From the NCBI GenBank assembly GCA_027943245.1, contig JANDJZ010001146.1, forward strand, positions 1 to 14,404: DNA of 14,404 bases, given 5' to 3'. This stretch comes from Acanthamoeba sp. SK_2022b. Its lineage: Eukaryota > Discosea > Longamoebia > Acanthamoebidae. Made by a program: the position numbers and the translations under genes. Below, one piece after another: positions 1 through 7,941 of this stretch; position 1 is the stretch's first letter; each line of letters opens with the position of its first letter. A model generated the notes under the pieces. The model saw only the letters and a list, made by a program, of their open reading frames with translations, searched no databases and was not told where the DNA came from.

Positions 1-1
1 C

Positions 2-511
2 GTCACCCTAAGCGACGTCGCGGTTGATGCGGATGCGGTGATCGGCGAGGTCGGCGGCGGCGAGGCCCTGCTGGACGCAGCCCTGACCCTGGGCCGGGCC
101 TGCGCGGCCTCCAGCCTGACGGGCGCGGGCGATCAGGCGTTCAAGGTGACGCTGGAGTATCTGCGGACCCGCAAACAGTTCGGCAAACTGATCGGCGAGT
201 TCCAGGCCCTGCAGCACCGCGCGGCCCATCTGTTCACCGAATTGGAGCTGTCGCGCGCGGCGGCCCTGGGCGCGCTTCAGGCCATCGACGCGGGACGTGA
301 CGATGCGGCCCTGGCCGCCTCCATCGCCAAGGCCAAGGCCGGGCGTGTCGCCGAACTGGCGGTGCAGGAGGCGGTGCAGATGCATGGCGGCGTCGGCATG
401 ACCGACGAGTTCGACGTGGGCCTGTTCATGAAACGGGTCCGGGTGCTGAACGAACTGCTGGGCGACGCAGGCTTCCACGCCGAACGGCTGGCCCAGGCGC
501 AGGGCTTCTAG
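2..511 (+). CDS. Acyl-CoA dehydrogenase, C-terminal part (5' end outside the window)
   Basis: This is an open frame from base 2 to a TAG at 509-511, giving 169 residues with no start in the window. It matches the C-terminal four-helix domain of the acyl-CoA dehydrogenase family, flavoenzymes that form a trans-2,3 double bond in acyl-CoA esters. The visible signs are a VIGE-GGG segment at the N-terminal edge, the conserved TRKQFGKLIGEFQALQH helix near residue 55, and QMHGGVGMTDEFDVGLFMKR near residue 135. The C-terminal YEGT-type motif that carries the catalytic glutamate in medium-chain enzymes is not seen, so the catalytic base and the substrate are uncertain. The FAD and N-terminal domains are outside the window. 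A palindromic repeat follows, with no clear U-rich terminator. Family assignment is secure; substrate is unknown. Confidence 0.88.
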   Translation, partial: VTLSDVAVDADAVIGEVGGGEALLDAALTLGRACAASSLTGAGDQAFKVTLEYLRTRKQFGKLIGEFQALQHRAAHLFTELELSRAAALGALQAIDAGRDDAALAASIAKAKAGRVAELAVQEAVQMHGGVGMTDEFDVGLFMKRVRVLNELLGDAGFHAERLAQAQGF

Positions 512-520
512 CCGGAATAT

Positions 521-653
521 CCTTCTCCCGCCGGGAGAAGGTGGCCCGAAGGGGCGGATGAGGGTTGTGATGCGCCATCGCACCCTCACCTTTTCGCGCA
601 AGAACGATCGCTGATGCTCTCGTGCGCTCAAGCCCTCTCCCTCAGGGAGAGGG
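521..653. repeat. Intergenic palindromic repeat element (REP/MITE-like)
   Basis: Two similar hairpins bound this stretch. The first has arms 521-529 and 533-541 (CCTTCTCCC / GGGAGAAGG). The second has arms 633-641 and 645-653 (CCCTCTCCC / GGGAGAGGG). The two 21-base hairpins agree at 17 of 21 positions. Between them lies an imperfect inverted pair, 557-565 and 582-590, with 8 of 9 bases pairing. The symmetric layout suggests a small dispersed palindromic element of the kind common between alphaproteobacterial genes. Neither hairpin is followed by a T run, so a role as an intrinsic terminator is not supported. Copy number cannot be judged from one window. Confidence 0.6.
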
Positions 654-705
654 TGATGACGTTCGTCGCCTAACCGCCTAAACCTCCCGACAAGGGAGAA
701 CACAC

Positions 706-2005
706 ATGACGTTGCAAAACAACGCGCCCGCCTATCTGACCGGCTTCGGCAACCATTTCGCGACTGAGGCTGCGCCCGGCGCCCTGCCGGTCGGGCAGAA
801 CTCGCCGCAGAAGACGCCGATGGGCCTGTATGCGGAGCAGCTGTCCGGCACGGCCTTCACCGCGCCGCGCGCCGAGAACCGCCGCAGCTGGCTGTACCGG
901 CTGCGCCCCTCGGCCCAGCACGGGCCGTACCAGCCGTTCGATCAGGGGCAGGTCCGCTCCGGCCCCTTTGACGAGACGCCGCCCAACCCCAACCGGATGC
1001 GCTGGGACCCTCTGCCGATCCCCACGGCGCCGACCGACTGGGTCGAGGGGCTGACGACCTATGGCGGCAATGGCGAGCCGGATCACGGCGCCGGATCGGG
1101 AATCCACCTGTATGCCGCCAATCGCTCGATGACCGACCGGGTCTTCTATGACGCCGACGGCGAACTGCTGATCGTGCCGCAGGAAGGCGGGCAACGGTTC
1201 GTCACCGAGATGGGCGTGATCGACGCCCAGCCCGGCCATATCGTCCTGATCCCGCGCGGCGTCCGGTTCCGGGTCGAGGTGGATGGGCCGGTGCGCGGCT
1301 ATGTGTGCGAGAACTATGGCGCGCCGTTCCGCCTGCCGGACCTTGGGCCGATCGGCTCCAACGGTCTGGCCAACCCGCGCGATTTCGAGACGCCCGTGGC
1401 CTGGTATGAGGACGTGGACCGCCCGACCCAGTGCGTCCAGAAATATGGCGGCAAACTGTGGGCCACGACATTCGATCACAGCCCGCTGGACGTGGTGGGC
1501 TGGCACGGCAATCTGGCCCCCTGCCGCTATGACACGGCGCGGTTCAACACGATCAACACCGTCAGCTACGACCACCCGGACCCGTCGATCTTCACCGTCC
1601 TGACCAGCCCGTCGGACACGCACGGCACGGCCAATATCGACTTCGTCATCTTCCCGCCGCGTTGGATGGTGGCCGAGCACACCTTCCGTCCGCCGTGGTT
1701 CCACCGGAACCGTCATGAGCGAGTTCATGGGGCTGGTGACCGGCGCCTATGACGCCAAGGCGGGCGGGTTCGCGCCGGGCGGCGCGTCGCTGCACAACCG
1801 CATGAGCGGCCACGGCCCGGATCAGGCCAGCTATGACGGCGCGGTCAAGGCGGAGCTGAAACCGCACAAGGTTGAAAATACACTGGCCTTCATGTTCGAA
1901 ACGCGAATGCCGATCCGCGTCACCAAATGGGCGCAAGAGGCCCCACAGATGCAGCTCGACTACGACGATGTCTGGTCCGGGTTCACCAAAGGACAGGTCT
2001 CTTGA
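706..2005 (+). pseudogene. hmgA: Homogentisate 1,2-dioxygenase, interrupted by one frameshift
   Basis: HmgA is a non-haem Fe(II) enzyme that opens the ring of homogentisate to maleylacetoacetate in tyrosine and phenylalanine breakdown. The ATG at 706 follows an AAGGGAG ribosome site at 692-698. The N-terminus has the family's [13 protein letters not shown] segment; later come FVIFPPRW and the iron-ligand region. The frame reads correctly to codon 335 (HRN) and then runs out of frame to a stop at 1750-1752. The family sequence resumes at 1712 in the next frame (VMSEFMGL, then [12 protein letters not shown]) and ends with TGA at 2003-2005. One extra C at about 1710-1711 explains this. Ignoring it gives about 432 residues, the normal family length. 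The break falls between the iron ligands His333 and Glu339. It may be a sequencing error, since everything on both sides is well conserved. Confidence 0.9.
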
Positions 2006-2370
2006 AACGCTTCCTCGCCATCACCGCCGCCGCCCTGCTGGCCGCCGCCTGCGCGCCGCAGACGACCAACACCAACATCGCCACCAGCGCCCCAGGCCAG
2101 AGCGCGGACGCCGCCGCCTGCGCCGCGCGCAACGGCACGATGAGACAGGTTGGCAAGCTGCAGTCCTGGCAGTGCGTGATCCGCTACGCCGATGCGGGCA
2201 AGGTCTGCACCAGCAGCAGCCAGTGCCAGGGTAGTTGTCTGGCTGGAGAGGCGACGGACAAGACGCCCGGCGCGACGACGTCGGGCGTCTGTCAGGCGAC
2301 CAGCAACCGTTTCGGCTGCAGCACCCCTGTCGAGAACGGCAAGGCCGGACCCACGCTCTGCATCGACTGA
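2002..2370 (+). CDS. Cysteine-rich putative lipoprotein, unknown function
   Basis: I place the start at TTG 2002-2004, which overlaps the hmgA stop (TTGA). It lies 8 bases after an AAAGGA ribosome site at 1988-1993, and this start gives a complete signal peptide. The 122-residue product begins [17 protein letters not shown]: a positive end, a hydrophobic core and a lipobox with Cys17, so it should be a lipid-anchored envelope protein. A Thr/Asn/Ser-rich linker (about 20-36) leads to a compact domain with eight cysteines at 40, 58, 69, 75, 79, 97, 106 and 120, enough for four disulfides. The core spacing is C-x5-C-x3-C in [12 protein letters not shown] do not recognise the family. Translation is probably coupled to hmgA, but the link to homogentisate breakdown may be only positional. 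A strong terminator follows. Confidence 0.75.
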   Translation: MKRFLAITAAALLAAACAPQTTNTNIATSAPGQSADAAACAARNGTMRQVGKLQSWQCVIRYADAGKVCTSSSQCQGSCLAGEATDKTPGATTSGVCQATSNRFGCSTPVENGKAGPTLCID

Positions 2371-2395
2371 GGCGACCGACACGGCGCCCATGAAA

Positions 2396-2427
2396 AAGCC
2401 CCCGTCGCGAACGACGGGGGCTTCTTT
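2396..2427. terminator. Bidirectional intrinsic terminator between convergent genes
   Basis: A perfect 12-base stem, 2396-2407 with 2412-2423, closes a CGAA loop at 2408-2411. It is GC-rich at its core (GCCCCCGTCG / CGACGGGGGC). It is followed on the plus strand by TTCTTTCGTTT and preceded by AAAAA, which gives a T run on the minus strand. It sits between the lipoprotein ending at 2370 and the minus-strand lipoprotein ending at 2448, so it can end transcription from both sides. Confidence 0.9.
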
Positions 2428-2447
2428 CGTTTCAACGCCAGGGCGGC

Positions 2448-2750
2448 TTAGTGGCCCTTGGCGGCGTCCTTGATTTCGCCAGCGCGCTGATCAGCGGCGG
2501 CCTGGGTCTTGTCAGCCTGCTCCTTCAGGGCCTCGGCCTGACGGTCGGCGTCTGCCTTGACCGTCTGGGCGTCGGCGTTGGCCTGGGCCACGGTGGCGTC
2601 GGCCTGGGCCTTCAGGTGGTCGGCTGCAGCGTCGCCCTGGGCGACAACGGCGTCAGCTTGGGCGTCCGCAGCCTTTTGTGCGGGTTGCTGGCAAGCGGCC
2701 AGACCGGCGACGGCGAACAGGGCAGCGGCGGTAACAGCAAGTTTCTTCAC
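2448..2750 (-). CDS. Small alanine-rich coiled-coil lipoprotein
   Basis: The product has 100 residues. The start is GTG at 2748-2750, preceded on the minus strand by GAGGAAGGAAGCACC, a good ribosome site. The N-terminus MKKLAVTAAALFAVAGLAAC is a signal peptide with lipobox Leu17-Ala-Ala-Cys20. The mature part is almost all Ala, Asp, Gln, Lys and Glu, with no proline after about residue 23 and recurring units such as ADAQ and QADATVAQANADAQ. That composition predicts a long amphipathic helix or coiled coil, like small Lpp-type or stress-induced envelope lipoproteins. Exact function is unknown. It has its own 73-base upstream gap after glk, containing a possible EcfG-type promoter, and shares the terminator at 2396-2427. 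Composition bias makes homology calls unreliable, but the lipoprotein nature is clear. Confidence 0.82.
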   Translation of the reverse strand: MKKLAVTAAALFAVAGLAACQQPAQKAADAQADAVVAQGDAAADHLKAQADATVAQANADAQTVKADADRQAEALKEQADKTQAAADQRAGEIKDAAKGH

Positions 2751-2784
2751 GGTGCTTCCTTCCTCAGCTTGTTGAGGTCAGGAA

Positions 2785-2809
2785 AACGCAGGGCATCACG
2801 AAGGGTTCA
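2785..2809 (-). promoter_or_regulatory. Possible EcfG (general stress sigma) promoter for the coiled-coil lipoprotein
   Basis: On the minus strand TGAAC (2809-2805) is followed after exactly 16 bases by CGTT (2788-2785). The known alphaproteobacterial EcfG/SigT consensus is GGAAC, 16-17 bases, CGTT, so one of nine positions differs. A transcript starting about 7 bases downstream would have a leader of roughly 28 bases before the GTG start. That leader contains a 5-base stem (2762-2766 with 2773-2777) that partly overlaps the ribosome site. This is a pattern match only. Confidence 0.4.
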
Positions 2810-2823
2810 CGCCGCCGTTACTT

Positions 2824-3795
2824 TTATTCTCCCGCTTCAGCAAAGGCGACGCGCGCGGAGCCCAGAAGGGCGGCGTGCTTGTGCATGATCACCTTGGTCG
2901 GAATGGCCGCCATATAGTCCTGGAACCGGCCCTTGCGCTCGAACCGCTTGCGGAAGGGGCTGGCCTTGATGAAGGGCAGGATGCGCGGAACGATGCCGCC
3001 GGCGATATAGACGCCGCCGCGCGCGCCGGTGGTCAGGGCGATGTCGCCGGCGACGGCGCCCAGGATGGCGCAGAACCGGGCCAGGGTGGCGCCGCAGGGG
3101 CTGTCGGGGTCGGCCAGGGCGGTGGTGGTGATCTCGGCCGGGTCTTCGATATGGGTCTCGCGACCATCGATCTCGGCCAGGGCGCGGTGCATGTTCAGCA
3201 GGCCGGGGCCGCAGATCAGGCGCTCGATGGAGACGCGGTCATAACGGCGACGCAGGATGCGCAGGATTTCGTCCTCGACCGGATCGCCGGGCGGGAAGCA
3301 GGCGTGGCCGCCTTCCGACGGCATGGCCATCTCCTTGCCGTGGGCGTCGCGCACCAGGGCCGAGACGCCGAAGCCGGTGCCGGGGCCCAGCACCGCCACT
3401 GTGGCGTGCGGATCGCCGTCCACGGGGCCCCCCAGGCTTTCCAACTGATCCGCCGGAACAATGGGCGCGCCCCAGGCCAGGGCCTCGAAGTCGTTGATCA
3501 GCTTGACCGGCTCCAGGCCCAGGGTCTGAAGCTCGCTTTCCGACACACGCCAGGGCGAGTTGGTCAGGTCGATCTCGCCATTGGTCACGGCGCCTGCGAC
3601 GGCGATCACGCCGCCGGTCGGCTTGACCTCGCAGCCGTCGATGAAGGCGGCGACGCCTTCAAGGAAGGTCGGATAGGTCTCGGCCGGGAAGCTTTCGTGA
3701 TGGTCCAGAACCGGCTGGCCATTGACCATGCGGGCCACGGCGAAGCGTGCATTGGTGCCGCCGACATCGCCGACGAGAAGGGTCTTGTCATTCAT
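2824..3795 (-). CDS. glk: Glucokinase (E. coli Glk-type)
   Basis: Glk phosphorylates glucose with ATP to glucose-6-phosphate in the cytoplasm, feeding the zwf step of the same gene cluster. The 323-residue length is normal for the family. Visible motifs are the phosphate-binding GDVGGTNARFA at residues 9-19, INDFEALAWG near 100, GPGTGFGVSAL near 137, EGGHACFPP near 160 (sugar-binding Glu and His region), ERLICGPGLLNMH near 192, and GGVYIAGGIVPRIL near 260. This arrangement is the Glk family rather than the ROK type. The ATG at 3793-3795 follows AGGAAACGACCCT. It lies 29 bases after the edd stop, the last gene of a zwf-pgl-edd-glk run, and is probably cotranscribed with them. The frame is intact, unlike its neighbour edd. 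Confidence 0.96.
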   Translation of the reverse strand: MNDKTLLVGDVGGTNARFAVARMVNGQPVLDHHESFPAETYPTFLEGVAAFIDGCEVKPTGGVIAVAGAVTNGEIDLTNSPWRVSESELQTLGLEPVKLINDFEALAWGAPIVPADQLESLGGPVDGDPHATVAVLGPGTGFGVSALVRDAHGKEMAMPSEGGHACFPPGDPVEDEILRILRRRYDRVSIERLICGPGLLNMHRALAEIDGRETHIEDPAEITTTALADPDSPCGATLARFCAILGAVAGDIALTTGARGGVYIAGGIVPRILPFIKASPFRKRFERKGRFQDYMAAIPTKVIMHKHAALLGSARVAFAEAGE

Positions 3796-3824
3796 AGGGT
3801 CGTTTCCTGCGATCGGTTGGCGGA

Positions 3825-5720
3825 TCAGGCGTCCACAGTCCGGTCGACGAAGTTGGGATTGGGCGGCGTGTCATCGTGGCCGTTGCCTTCGGAGGGCAGG
3901 GCGAAACAGACGGTGGCGCCTTGTTCAGCCGTGGTGACGCGTGGCGGAAGGCGCCGAACAGCTCGGCCATAACCCCAGGACGAACTGGGCGATGGCAGGC
4001 GTGCGCGTGGCGGCGGGGCGGTCGGTCAGGCCGTCGACGCCGACCGTGGTCAGCACTCCGGCCTCGGCGTCCAGACGGATGATGTCGCCGTCCTTCACAT
4101 GGGCCAGGGGGCCGCCTGCGAGGGCCTCGGGCGAGACGTGGATGGCGGCGGGCGTCTTGCCGCTGGCGCCCGACATGCGGCCGTCGGTGACGAAGGCGAC
4201 CTTGAAGCCCTTGTCCTGAATGATCGACAGGGCGGGCGACAGGCTGTGCAGTTCGGGCATCCCGTTGGCCTTGGGCCCCTGGAAGCGCAGGACCACGACC
4301 ACGTCGCGATACAGCTTGCCGTCCTTGAAGGCCTGCAGGGCGTCTTCCTGGGTTTCGAAGACGGCGGCGGGCGCCTCGACGATGCGGTTCTCGGGCTTGA
4401 CCGCCGAAATCTTGATGACCGCTCGGCCCAGATCGCCCTTGACCAGACGCAGGCCGCCCTCCTTGTGAAGGGGTTGGAGGCGGGGCGCAGGATGTCCAGG
4501 TCCAGACTTTCGGTGACGCCATCGCGCCAGACCAGTTCGCCGTCGACCATCGACGGCTCCTGGAAATAGGCCTCGATGCCCTGACCCATGATGGTGACGA
4601 CGTCGGAGTGGATGTTTCCGGCCTGGGCCAGTTCGCGGGCGATGAAGGCGACGCCGCCTGCGGCCTGGAAGGCGTTCACATCGGCCGAACCGTTCGGATA
4701 GACGCGCGCCAGCAGCGGCGTGACCGACGACAGCTCATCCATGTCGGTCCAGTCGATCAGCACGCCCGCCGCCCGCGCCATGGCGACCAGGTGGATGGCG
4801 TGGTTGGTCGAACCGCCCGTGGCCAGCAGGGCGACGATGGCGTTGACGATGGACTTCTCGCTGATGACGTCGGCCATGCGGCATTCGCCGCTGCGGGCCA
4901 GTTCGACGGCGCGCTTGGCGGCGGCGGCGGTCAGGGCGTCGCGCAGGCCCGTGTCCGGGTGGACGAAGGCGGTTGAGGGCATGTGCAGCCCCGCCAGCTC
5001 CATCATCATCTGGTTGGAGTTGGCCGTGCCGTAGAAGGTGCAGGTGCCGGGGGAGTGATAGGAGCCGATCTCGCTTTCCAGCAGGGTCTGACGATCGACC
5101 TTGTTCTGGGCGTACTCCGCGCGGACGCGGGCCTTTTCCGCATTCGGAATGCCGGACGGCATGGGGCCTGCGGGGGCGAAGACGACAGGCAGGTGCCCGA
5201 ATGCTAGCGCTCCCATAAATAGCCCGGGAACGATCTTGTCGCACACCCCGAGCATCAGGGCGGCGTCGAAGGCGTCGTGCGTCAGGGCCACGCCGGTCGA
5301 CATGGCGATGACGTCGCGGCTGAACAGCGACAGCTCCATGCCGGGGCGCCCTTGTGTCACGCCATCGCACATGGCGGGGGTGCCGCCTGCGACCTGGGCC
5401 GTGGCGCCGACTTCGCGGACGGCCTTTCTGACCACATCGGGGAAACGCTCGAACGGCTGGTGGGCCGACAGCATGTCGTTATAGGCGGTGACGATGCCCA
5501 GGTTCGGTTTGGACCCGTCCATCGAGGTCAGCTTGTCGGCGATGGTCTGGCCCGCAAAGGCGTGGGCCCAGTTGGCGCAGCTGAGCTTGGCGCGGCCTGC
5601 GCCGCTGTCGCGGGCGGCGTCCATGCGGCGCAGATAGTCGGCGCGCGTATGGCGGCTTTTTTCAATGATGCGGGCGGTGACCGCAGCGACCGTAGGATGC
5701 AATTCGTATCGGGGCGCCAT
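3825..5720 (-). pseudogene. edd: Phosphogluconate dehydratase, with three 1-base frameshifts
   Basis: Edd removes water from 6-phosphogluconate to give KDPG, the first committed Entner-Doudoroff step, using a [4Fe-4S] cluster. Reading from ATG 5720, the family sequence runs intact to about residue 417. Candidate cluster cysteines are Cys118 (MCDGVTQG), Cys160 (CDKIVPG) and Cys227 (GTCTFYGTANSNQ). It then breaks at about 4467, where NPF should continue HKEGGLRLVKGD. The next frame carries [14 protein letters not shown], the second IlvD/Edd signature. It breaks again in a C run at 3973-3976, before MAELFGAFR, and a third time near 3938, before TTAEQGATVCF. Each break fits loss of one base. The net shift is zero, and the frame ends at TGA 3825-3827. 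Restored length is about 632 residues, with a C-terminal tail beyond the E. coli end. ATG overlaps the pgl stop (TGATG) behind a GGAGGAAGG ribosome site. Confidence 0.93.
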
Positions 5721-6436
5721 CAGCCTTCCTCCGTCCAGAGAACTTCAAGAGAAACATCGGCGGCGATCAGGGCGGCGATGGGCTGGATCTTGGGATCGCC
5801 CTTGGCCTGTTCCTCGAACACGCGTCGTTTGGTTTCGCCCTTCAGGCCCAGGATCACGCGCTCGGCCTGCATCAGATAGGGCAGGTTGATCGACAGGCGC
5901 TCGATGCTCGGCGCCATGCCGTCGCGGCCATGCGGCACGCCCAGAACCGTCGGCTTCAGCGTCGGCGTCAGCAGGGTCTTCAGCGTGGGGCTTTCAGGGA
6001 ACATGGAGCAGATATGGCCATCCTCACCCATGCCGAGAAGGACCGCATCGAAACGACCGCCCGCCTCCGCCAGGGCCTTGGCCGCCACGATGGCGGCGCG
6101 GTCCACGGTGACCTCCGGCGTGAACAGGGGGATGAAGCGGCCCGCGGCGGCCTTGTCCTGCAGCAGCACGTCGCGGATCAGGCGGGCGTTTGATTCCGGC
6201 GAGGTCTCGGGGACGTAACGCTCGTCCACCAGGGTGACGGCGATCCTGGCCCAGTCCAGGTCCATGGCCGCCAGATGGCGATAGACCGGCGCAGGCGTCG
6301 AACCGCCCGGTCCCGCGAAGAAGGCGGAGCCGTTGTCGCGCACGGCGGCGGCCAGGGTCTCGCCCAGACGCGCGGCGGTCGCTTCGGCCCAGGCGTCGAC
6401 GGAGGGGAAGGCTTCGATCTGGGGCGTGTTAGACAT
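5720..6436 (-). CDS. pgl: 6-phosphogluconolactonase (Pgl/DevB type)
   Basis: Pgl hydrolyses 6-phosphogluconolactone, the product of Zwf, to 6-phosphogluconate, the substrate of Edd. The 238-residue length is typical. Visible motifs are the phosphate-binding GPGGSTPAPVYRHL at residues 42-55, VDERYVPETSPESNARLIRD at 70-89, and LLGMGEDGHICSMFPESP at 133-150, which contains the catalytic-site His141. The C-terminal part has APSIERLSINLPYL, also typical. The ATG at 6434-6436 lies inside the end of zwf (8-base overlap), and the TGA shares one base with the edd start. These tight joints indicate one translationally coupled operon. The frame is intact and nothing is unusual apart from the broken neighbours on both sides. 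Confidence 0.95.
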   Translation of the reverse strand: MSNTPQIEAFPSVDAWAEATAARLGETLAAAVRDNGSAFFAGPGGSTPAPVYRHLAAMDLDWARIAVTLVDERYVPETSPESNARLIRDVLLQDKAAAGRFIPLFTPEVTVDRAAIVAAKALAEAGGRFDAVLLGMGEDGHICSMFPESPTLKTLLTPTLKPTVLGVPHGRDGMAPSIERLSINLPYLMQAERVILGLKGETKRRVFEEQAKGDPKIQPIAALIAADVSLEVLWTEEG

Positions 6437-7881
6437 TGGTCGTGTTCCAGTCGCGTCCGGTGCGCATCATCAGCATGTCGGCGCTGTCAGGCCCCCACGT
6501 GCCAGCCACATATTGATCCGGCTTCTGGCCGGACTCGGCCCAGGCGTCGGCGACCTCATCGACCCATTTCCAGGCCTGTTCCGCCTCATCGCGACGCACG
6601 AACAGGGTGGAGTCGCCGTGCATGGCGTCCAGCAGCAACCGCTCATAGGCGATGCGGCGGCGCGGCGGCGCGGCGGACTTGCCGTCGACGCCCCACGACA
6701 GGCTCATGGTGATGGGCTGAAGCTGCATGCGCTTGTCCAGGCCGGGGCGCTTGTTCATCACCGTCAGCGAGATGTCTTCCTCGGGCTGAAGCTCGATAAC
6801 CATGCGGTTGGCCGGGGCCTCGCCATCGTCATTGTCGAAGATGGAGTGCGGGACCGGCTTGAACTGGATGACGATCTCGGTGCGCTTCTCCGGCAGACGC
6901 TTGCCGGTGCGCATGAAGGGCGCCCGCCCAGCGCCAGTTGTCGATGTCGGCGCGGATGGCGACGAAGGTCTCGGTGTCGGACGGCTGGCCGCGTTCCTCT
7001 TCGTAGGACTTGGCCGGTTTGCCCTCGGACACGCCCGCCACATATTGGCCGCGCACGGTGACGCGCTCGGCCTCTTCGGGCGTGATGGGGCGCAGCGAGC
7101 GCAGCACCTTCACCTTTTCATTGCGCAGGGATTCCGGGTCCAGATCGCTGGGCGGCTCCATCGCCACCAGGCACAGCAGCTGCAGCATGTGGTTCTGCAG
7201 CATGTCGCGCAGGGCGCCGTATTCATCATAATAGGGCCAGCGGTCGCCGACGCCGACGGTCTCGCCGATGGTGATCTGGACGTGGTCGATCGTCAGATTG
7301 TTCCACAGCGGCTCGAAGATGGTGTTGCCGAAGCGCAGGGCCGTCAGGTTCTGGACCGTCTCCTTGCCCAGATAGTGGTCGATGCGGAACACCTGATCCT
7401 CGCGGAAGGCGTGGCCCACGGCGTCGTCGATCTCAAGGAAGGACTTCAGGTCGCGTCCGACCGGCTTCTCCAGCACGATGCGGCAGTTGCGTTCAGCCAG
7501 ACCGGCCTCCTTCATCGCCGTGACGATGCGGCCGTACAGCGAAGGCGACACCGCCAGGAAGGAGGTGACCTCGCCGTCGCCGACCTTGGCCTTCAGGCGC
7601 TTCAGGCTTTCGGCGCTGGTGGCGTCGATGGCCAGATAGTCCAGGCGGGCCTTCATCCGGGCCCAGCTGTCTTCGTTCCAGGCCTTGTCGGCCTCGGCCT
7701 TGGCCTTCACCGCATCCTGGACCTTGCCGATGTATTCGTCGGCGGTTTCTTCCGAACGCGCGGCGCCGATGATCTTCAGCCCTTCCGGCAGCAGGCCGTC
7801 GTGCTCAAGGAAATACAGCGATGGCAACAGCATGCGCATCGCCAGATCGCCGCCGCCGCCGAACAAGATCAAAGCCGCCAT
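6429..7881 (-). pseudogene. zwf: Glucose-6-phosphate 1-dehydrogenase, one frameshift
   Basis: Zwf oxidises glucose-6-phosphate to 6-phosphogluconolactone, making NAD(P)H. The ATG at 7879-7881 follows a GAGGGG ribosome site. The Rossmann segment is ILFGGGGDLAMR at residues 5-16, EKPVG is at 138-142, and the active-site RIDHYLGKE is at 166-174. The first frame follows the family to Asn315-Trp-Arg-Trp-Ala-Gly320 and then diverges. The family sequence PFMRTGKRLPEKRTEIV resumes at once in another frame and continues to GTWGPDSADMLM and a TAA at 6429-6431. The coordinates require either two lost bases or one extra base at about 6918-6925. Two lost bases restore the conserved proline and give 484 residues, the normal length. 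This is first of the zwf-pgl-edd-glk run, 60 bases after hisIE with no obvious terminator in between, so read-through from his is possible. Confidence 0.94.
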
Positions 7882-7941
7882 CGATATCCCCTCAAGTAGC
7901 CCGTCGCCGGGTATGCACGCCCTTTATGACCGGGCCTGTCG

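Noticed and set aside
521..541. Hairpin after the acyl-CoA dehydrogenase gene as an intrinsic terminator
   Set aside because: No T run follows and the same hairpin recurs at 633-653, so it fits a repeat element better.
1708..1716. Programmed frameshifting in hmgA, edd or zwf
   Set aside because: No slippery heptamer with a downstream stimulator is evident, these families are not known to use it, and shifts occur in four genes in differing directions.
1927..2001. A longer N-terminus for the cysteine-rich lipoprotein starting at ATG 1927
   Set aside because: It would bury the signal peptide and lipobox behind 25 residues of hmgA sequence read out of frame.
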